Shown here in pieces: positions 60,538 through 64,000 of a stretch of DNA of 64,000 nt. The notes under the pieces were generated by a model, which was not told the origin of the DNA, did not search any database, and saw only the letters and a list, made by a program, of their open reading frames with translations. A program made the position numbers and the translations under genes. The stretch is from VRUE01 sp963702575. GTDB taxonomy: Bacteria; Actinomycetota; Thermoleophilia; Solirubrobacterales; 70-9. The stretch's first letter is position 1; each line of letters starts with the position of its first letter. The stretch lies in NCBI GenBank assembly GCA_963702575.1, contig CAVPCU010000005.1:1-64000 (forward strand), read 5' to 3'.

Positions 60538-60772
60538 GAAGCATCGAACCCAGCTATATCTGGACGAGGGCCAGTACCGCTGGCTCAAGCAGCGGGCCGG
60601 CCGGTCGGGCAGCATCGCCGCGGTGGTGCGCGAGCTGATCGACGGCGAGCGCGCGCGGCTGGCCGATCCTGCCGGCGATCCCCTGCTGCGCTTCCTGGTC
60701 GAGGATTCGCCCGGGAGCGGCCGCGAGGGAACTAGCGTGGCCACGCTCGACCGCGACGTCTACGGCCGATGA
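60536..60772 (+). CDS. Ribbon-helix-helix antitoxin (VapB-like)
   Basis: 78 aa: MKHRTQLYLDEGQYRWLKQR is the RHH strand-helix, AGRSGSIAAVVRELIDGE the second helix, and the tail (EDSPGSGREGTSVATLDRDV) would engage the toxin. Stop overlaps the toxin start as ATGA. An upstream start at 60407 reads through the gene remnant and is rejected. Confidence 0.85.
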   Translation: MKHRTQLYLDEGQYRWLKQRAGRSGSIAAVVRELIDGERARLADPAGDPLLRFLVEDSPGSGREGTSVATLDRDVYGR

Positions 60773-61182
60773 GGTCCGTCTTCGTCGACACCAGCGCCTT
60801 CGTCGCGCTGCGCAACGGCTCCGAGGCCGAGCACGCGCGCGCCCGCGAGACGCTTGCCGGGCTGATCGAGGAGAGGGCGGCGCTGTTCACGTCCAACTAC
60901 GTCTTCGCCGAGACCTACACCGCGCTGCTGGTCAGGGTCGGGCGGGCGGAGGCGATCGAGTGGGGGCGGCGCTTCCGCGCCGGTGCGGCGATCGAGCTGG
61001 TCCGGCTCGCGGCCGAGGTCGAGGATGAGGCCTGGGAGATACTCGAGCGCCACGGCGACAAGCGCTGGAGCTACGTCGACGCGACCTCCTTCGCCCTGCT
61101 CGAGCGCCACGGCGGCGAGGAGGCGTTCGCCTTCGACGCCCACTTCGCCCAGCGCGGCCTGCGCGTCCTGCCCCCTTCCTGA
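60769..61182 (+). CDS. PIN-domain toxin (VapC-like)
   Basis: 137 aa ribonuclease-fold toxin: VFVDTSAFVALRNG gives the first Asp, NYVFAETYTALLVRVG the conserved Glu, and SYVDATSFALLERHG and FAFDAHFAQRGLRVLP the last Asp residues. ATGA overlap with the RHH gene. It precedes rph by 12 nt but on a separate functional logic. Confidence 0.9.
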   Translation: MRSVFVDTSAFVALRNGSEAEHARARETLAGLIEERAALFTSNYVFAETYTALLVRVGRAEAIEWGRRFRAGAAIELVRLAAEVEDEAWEILERHGDKRWSYVDATSFALLERHGGEEAFAFDAHFAQRGLRVLPPS

Positions 61183-61194
61183 CAGACTCGGGCC

Positions 61195-61920
61195 ATGCCA
61201 GCCTCGCGCAGCTACGACCGCGCCCCGGCCGACATCCGGCCGGTGACGATCGACCCCGGCTTCGTCGAGACCGCCGACGGCTCGGCGCTGATCTCGATCG
61301 GCAGGACCCGCGTCATCTGCACCGCCTCGGTCCAGGAGTCGGTGCCGAAGTGGATGCAGGGCAGGGGCAAAGGCTGGGTCACCGCCGAGTACTCGATGCT
61401 GCCCGCCTCGACCGGCGATCGCAAGGCGCGCGACGTCTCCAAGGGCCGCCAGGACGGGCGCGGGGTGGAGATCCAGCGGCTGATCGGCCGTTCGCTGCGC
61501 CTCGTCGTCGACTTCAAGGCGCTGGGCGAACGCAGCGTCTACGTCGACTGCGACGTGCTCCAGGCCGACGGGGGCACCCGCTGCGCGGCGATCACCGGCG
61601 GTTACGTGGCGCTGCGGCTGGCGCTGCAGGGGCTGATCGAGAAGAAGCGGATCGAGGCGATGCCGCTGAACGGCTCGGTCGCCGCGGTCAGCGTCGGCGT
61701 GGTCAACGGGCGGGCGCTCTGCGACCTCGACTACGGCGAGGACTCCAACGCCGAGGTCGACGCCAACGTGGTGATGACCGGGGACGGCGGCCTGGTCGAG
61801 GTCCAGGCGACGGCCGAGCGCACGCCGCTCTCCCGCACCTCGCTCGACGAGCTGCTGGGCCTCGCCGAGATGGGGATCTCGCGGCTGCGCGGGGTGCAGG
61901 AGCGGGTGGCCGGCAGCTGA
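61195..61920 (+). CDS. rph: RNase PH
   Basis: 241 aa phosphorolytic 3'-5' exoribonuclease that trims tRNA 3' ends. RPVTIDPGFVETADGSALIS, VPKWMQGRGKGWVTAEYSML, STGDRKARDVSKGRQDGRGV, YVDCDVLQADGGTRCAAITG and DLDYGEDSNAEVDANVVMTG are the classic blocks. ATG at 61195. TGA is 1 nt before the rdgB start, the common rph-rdgB operon. Confidence 0.97.
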   Translation: MPASRSYDRAPADIRPVTIDPGFVETADGSALISIGRTRVICTASVQESVPKWMQGRGKGWVTAEYSMLPASTGDRKARDVSKGRQDGRGVEIQRLIGRSLRLVVDFKALGERSVYVDCDVLQADGGTRCAAITGGYVALRLALQGLIEKKRIEAMPLNGSVAAVSVGVVNGRALCDLDYGEDSNAEVDANVVMTGDGGLVEVQATAERTPLSRTSLDELLGLAEMGISRLRGVQERVAGS

Positions 61921-61921
61921 G

Positions 61922-62521
61922 TTGATCTTCGCCAGCGCCAACAAGCACAAGCTGCGCGAGATGCGCGAACTGCTGCCGGCGCTGGAGCTGGAGGGCCTGC
62001 CCGACGCGGTCGAGCTGCCGCCCGAGGACGGACCCGAGTTCGCCGCGATCGCGCTGGAGAAGGCGCGGGCGGCGCACGTCGCGACCGGGCAGCCGGCGAT
62101 CGCCGACGACTCGGGGATCGAGGCCGCCGCGCTCGGTGGCCGCCCCGGGATCCACTCGGCCCGCTACGGCGGCGCGGGCGCCACCGACGAGGAGAATCTG
62201 GAGAAGCTGCTGCGTGAGGTCGCGGCGGCCGGCGGTGACCGGCGCGCCGCCTACCACTGCGCCCTCGCACTGGTTGAGGCCGACGGCTCCGAGCACGTCT
62301 TCGAGGGCCGCTGCGAGGGGCGGCTGATCGAGGCGCCGCGCGGCGAGGGGGGCTTTGGCTACGACCCGGCCTTCGTCGCCGACGCCAACGAGCCCGGCGA
62401 CGAGCGCACGATGTCGGAGCTGAGCCAGGCGGAGAAGAACGAGATCAGCCACCGCGCGGTCGCCGCCCGGCTGCTGGCCGGCCATCTCGGCGCCCGCCAG
62501 GGGGCGCCGGCGGAGCGATGA
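61922..62521 (+). CDS. rdgB: RdgB/HAM1, non-canonical purine NTP pyrophosphatase
   Basis: 199 aa from TTG 61922. It removes dITP, ITP and XTP from the nucleotide pool. SANKHKLREMRELLPALELE holds the SxxNxxK motif; ADDSGIEAAALGGRPGIHSA and GFGYDPAFVADANE are signature blocks; the end has ISHRAVAARLL. Stop overlaps the downstream cation exporter gene as ATGA. Confidence 0.96.
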   Translation: MIFASANKHKLREMRELLPALELEGLPDAVELPPEDGPEFAAIALEKARAAHVATGQPAIADDSGIEAAALGGRPGIHSARYGGAGATDEENLEKLLREVAAAGGDRRAAYHCALALVEADGSEHVFEGRCEGRLIEAPRGEGGFGYDPAFVADANEPGDERTMSELSQAEKNEISHRAVAARLLAGHLGARQGAPAER

Positions 62522-63420
62522 TCCGCAGCAAGAGCGGCGCGGCGGCGCTCTCGATCGCCTCCAACGCGCTGTTGATCGCGATCAAGCTCGCCGCCGGCGC
62601 AATCACCGGCTCGATCGCGATCGTCACCGAGGCCGTCCACTCGACGATCGACCTGGTCGCCTCGGTCGTCGCCTTCGTCTCGGTGCGCAAAGCCGACGAG
62701 CCGGCCGACGCCGACCACCCCTACGGCCACGAGAAGGTCGAGAGCCTGGCGGCGACGATCGAGGGGATGCTGATCCTGATCGGCGCCGGGATCATCGTCT
62801 TCGAGGCGACCCACCGCCTGGTTGTCGGCTCGCAGGTCGATTCGCTCGGCGTCGGCATCGCGGTGATGGGCTTCTCGGTGCTCGCCAACCTCGCCGTCTC
62901 GACCGTCCTCTCGCGGCGCGGGCGGGCGTTCGAATCCCCCGCCCTCGAGGGGGACGCGGCCCACCTTCGCGCCGACGCCCTCACCTCGGCCGGCGTGCTC
63001 TTCGGGCTGGCGCTGGTGCAGCTCACCGGCATCGCCGCCTTCGACTCGATCACGGCTCTGGTCGTCGCCGCAGCGATCGTCGTCGCGGGCCTGCGGATCA
63101 TCCGTCGCTCCTCCGGCGTGCTGGTCGACGAGGCGCTGCCGGAGGAGGAGATGGACCGGATCGAGGCGGCGATCGCCGCCGCCCGCACGCCCGAGGTCGC
63201 CGGCTACCACAAGCTGCGCGCCCGCCGCGCCGGCAGCCGCCGCCACATCGACCTGCACGTCCAGTACCGCTCGGGCACCAGCCTCGAGCGCGCCCACGAG
63301 CTGGCGCACGCGATGCGCGACGAGATCGAGGCGGGCGTCCCCAATGCCGAGGTCCTGATCCACGTAGAGCCGGAGACCTCTGTCAGGGAAGGCGACCCGG
63401 GTCCATACCGCGCTGGTTAG
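62518..63420 (+). CDS. Cation diffusion facilitator (CDF) transporter
   Basis: 300 aa inner-membrane exporter of divalent metals. Six membrane segments are readable (for example LSIASNALLIAIKLAAGAIT and GMLILIGAGIIVFEATHRLV). The metal-site motifs are VTEAVHSTIDLVASV, DHPYGHEKVES and HLRADALTSAGVLFGLALVQ. The C-terminal cytoplasmic domain shows HKLRARRAGSRRHIDLHVQY. Metal specificity is not assigned. Coupled to rdgB. Confidence 0.94.
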   Translation: MIRSKSGAAALSIASNALLIAIKLAAGAITGSIAIVTEAVHSTIDLVASVVAFVSVRKADEPADADHPYGHEKVESLAATIEGMLILIGAGIIVFEATHRLVVGSQVDSLGVGIAVMGFSVLANLAVSTVLSRRGRAFESPALEGDAAHLRADALTSAGVLFGLALVQLTGIAAFDSITALVVAAAIVVAGLRIIRRSSGVLVDEALPEEEMDRIEAAIAAARTPEVAGYHKLRARRAGSRRHIDLHVQYRSGTSLERAHELAHAMRDEIEAGVPNAEVLIHVEPETSVREGDPGPYRAG

Positions 63421-63439
63421 AAGAACCGATTAGCGAACG

Positions 63440-63518
63440 TCACGATCTGATTCTTCGTGAGCGGCGCCGATATGGCGATTGCCACCGCCCCCGGACGCGA
63501 AGCGGAGGAGGCGGTGGT
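63440..63518. terminator. Two hairpins between convergent CDF and small membrane genes
   Basis: TCACGA-N9-TCGTGA (63440-63460) and CCACCGCC/GGCGGTGG (63482-63489 and 63510-63517) followed by TTT on the plus strand. They may end both convergent transcripts. Confidence 0.45.
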
Positions 63519-63522
63519 TTGG

Positions 63523-63672
63523 TCAGGGACTCGGTAGGAGGTTCACTGCGGCGGCGAGGCCGACGGCGCCGACGGTGATCGCGTAGCCGGTGTATCCGCC
63601 GATCGCGAAGAGCACGACGGCGATCGCGCAGACGGCGACGACGGTCATCCAGGAGGCGCGGGCGAGTGGCAC
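63523..63672 (-). CDS. Small membrane protein
   Basis: 49 aa from GTG 63672: SWMTVVAVCAIAVVLFAIGG, then YTGYAITVGAVGLAAAVNLL and a short end. Two hydrophobic segments around a GGYTGY turn. Short but convincingly coding, and placed back to back with the Roadblock-like gene. No family name. Confidence 0.6.
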   Translation of the reverse strand: MPLARASWMTVVAVCAIAVVLFAIGGYTGYAITVGAVGLAAAVNLLPSP

Positions 63673-63692
63673 GGATCGCTATTTTCACGCAG

Positions 63693-64000
63693 ATGGCCGA
63701 CGGTGAGACGAGCGGAGCGGTTTCGGCCGAGGCGGCGGAGGGTGCTCTGGCCTATCTCGCCGAGATGTCGATCGATCTGCGGGGCGCGGCGATCCTCGAC
63801 TCCCGGGGGGATGTGTTGGCCGCGAGCTTCCACCCCGACCGCTGGCGCGAAGACGCCGCGGCGCTGTTCGAGGTCGCCGACCGGGCCGGCGACGAACCGG
63901 TCGAGCAGGTCCATGTCGGCACCGAGCAGGGCGAGGTCTTCGCCCTGCGCCACGCCGGCCTCGCCGCGGTCGCGGTGACCGAGCGCTTCGCCCTCGCCTC
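63693..64000 (+). CDS. Roadblock/LC7-like protein (3' end off window)
   Basis: At least 102 aa from ATG 63693: ALAYLAEMSIDLRGAAILDS, RGDVLAASFHPDRWREDAA, VHVGTEQGEVFALRHAGLAA and VAVTERFALA. The order helix, AAILD strand, VFAL strand, VAVT strand is that of Roadblock/LC7 dimers, small GTPase regulators in bacteria. The window ends inside it. Confidence 0.65.
   Translation, partial: MADGETSGAVSAEAAEGALAYLAEMSIDLRGAAILDSRGDVLAASFHPDRWREDAAALFEVADRAGDEPVEQVHVGTEQGEVFALRHAGLAAVAVTERFALA

Noticed and set aside
60300..60540. tRNA gene as integration target near the integrase
   Set aside because: No cloverleaf-like sequence is visible; the flank looks like a protein-gene 3' end instead.

Overview
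The window reads as high-GC actinobacterial DNA, most likely Thermoleophilia/Solirubrobacterales. This is inferred from four things: a SUF system with SufU, the CysO/CysM/Mec sulfur-carrier route to cysteine, a DUF2007 neighbour, and many secreted proteins with basic C-terminal tails. It looks like a draft or metagenome-derived contig. Genes in about 1-7.5 kb and 50.6-58.4 kb carry many single-base frameshifts, while the genes between 7.8 and 50.3 kb are almost all open.

Left part (1-20.6 kb), chromosomal core. Reading right to left on the minus strand: an Rrf2 regulator, sufC, sufS and sufU; then a two-domain VOC gene on the plus strand; then Rieske ferredoxin, sufB and sufD. After the membrane protease HtpX comes a plus-strand sulfur-carrier cysteine operon: rhodanese-E1 fusion, CysO, CysM, Mec and DUF2007. 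A 19-bp element is repeated in front of the fusion gene and in front of cysM. Next are a CrtA-like monooxygenase divergent from a TetR regulator, a DUF1802 protein, an ATP-hydrolysing hydantoinase/oxoprolinase pair (HyuA/HyuB), an L-aspartate oxidase (NadB), a coiled-coil protein, a glycosyltransferase and a Flp-like prepilin.

Middle part (20.6-50.3 kb), accessory. It holds DUF2283 and RHH/PIN toxin-antitoxin-like pairs, a lipoprotein, a serine beta-lactamase-family hydrolase, a 144-bp inverted repeat, an overlapping array of three XRE regulators with a winged-helix partner and a decayed fourth copy, an ECF-like sigma factor with a truncated copy, and many secreted proteins. The most striking locus is 39.98-50.32 kb: three tandem, ATGA-coupled genes for exported proteins built from a conserved basic motif, a Pro/Ser linker, two Cys-containing Ig-like domains and beta-helix repeats. 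One gene carries three identical 771-bp tandem units and another three identical 612-bp units. This is my best candidate for an undescribed system: a recombination-tunable surface-protein cassette.

Right part (50.5-60.4 kb) is an integrated mobilizable element. It has a frameshifted MobF relaxase-helicase, an MbcA/ParS-like antitoxin, an unknown 298-aa cargo gene with its own promoter, a frameshifted coupling protein, an M48 protease, small HTH proteins, and an intact large serine integrase beside a short gene remnant. No type IV secretion ATPase is visible. The chromosome resumes with an RHH/PIN pair, RNase PH, RdgB, a cation diffusion facilitator, a small membrane protein and the start of a Roadblock/LC7-like gene. 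No tRNA, rRNA, CRISPR array or transposase was recognised.
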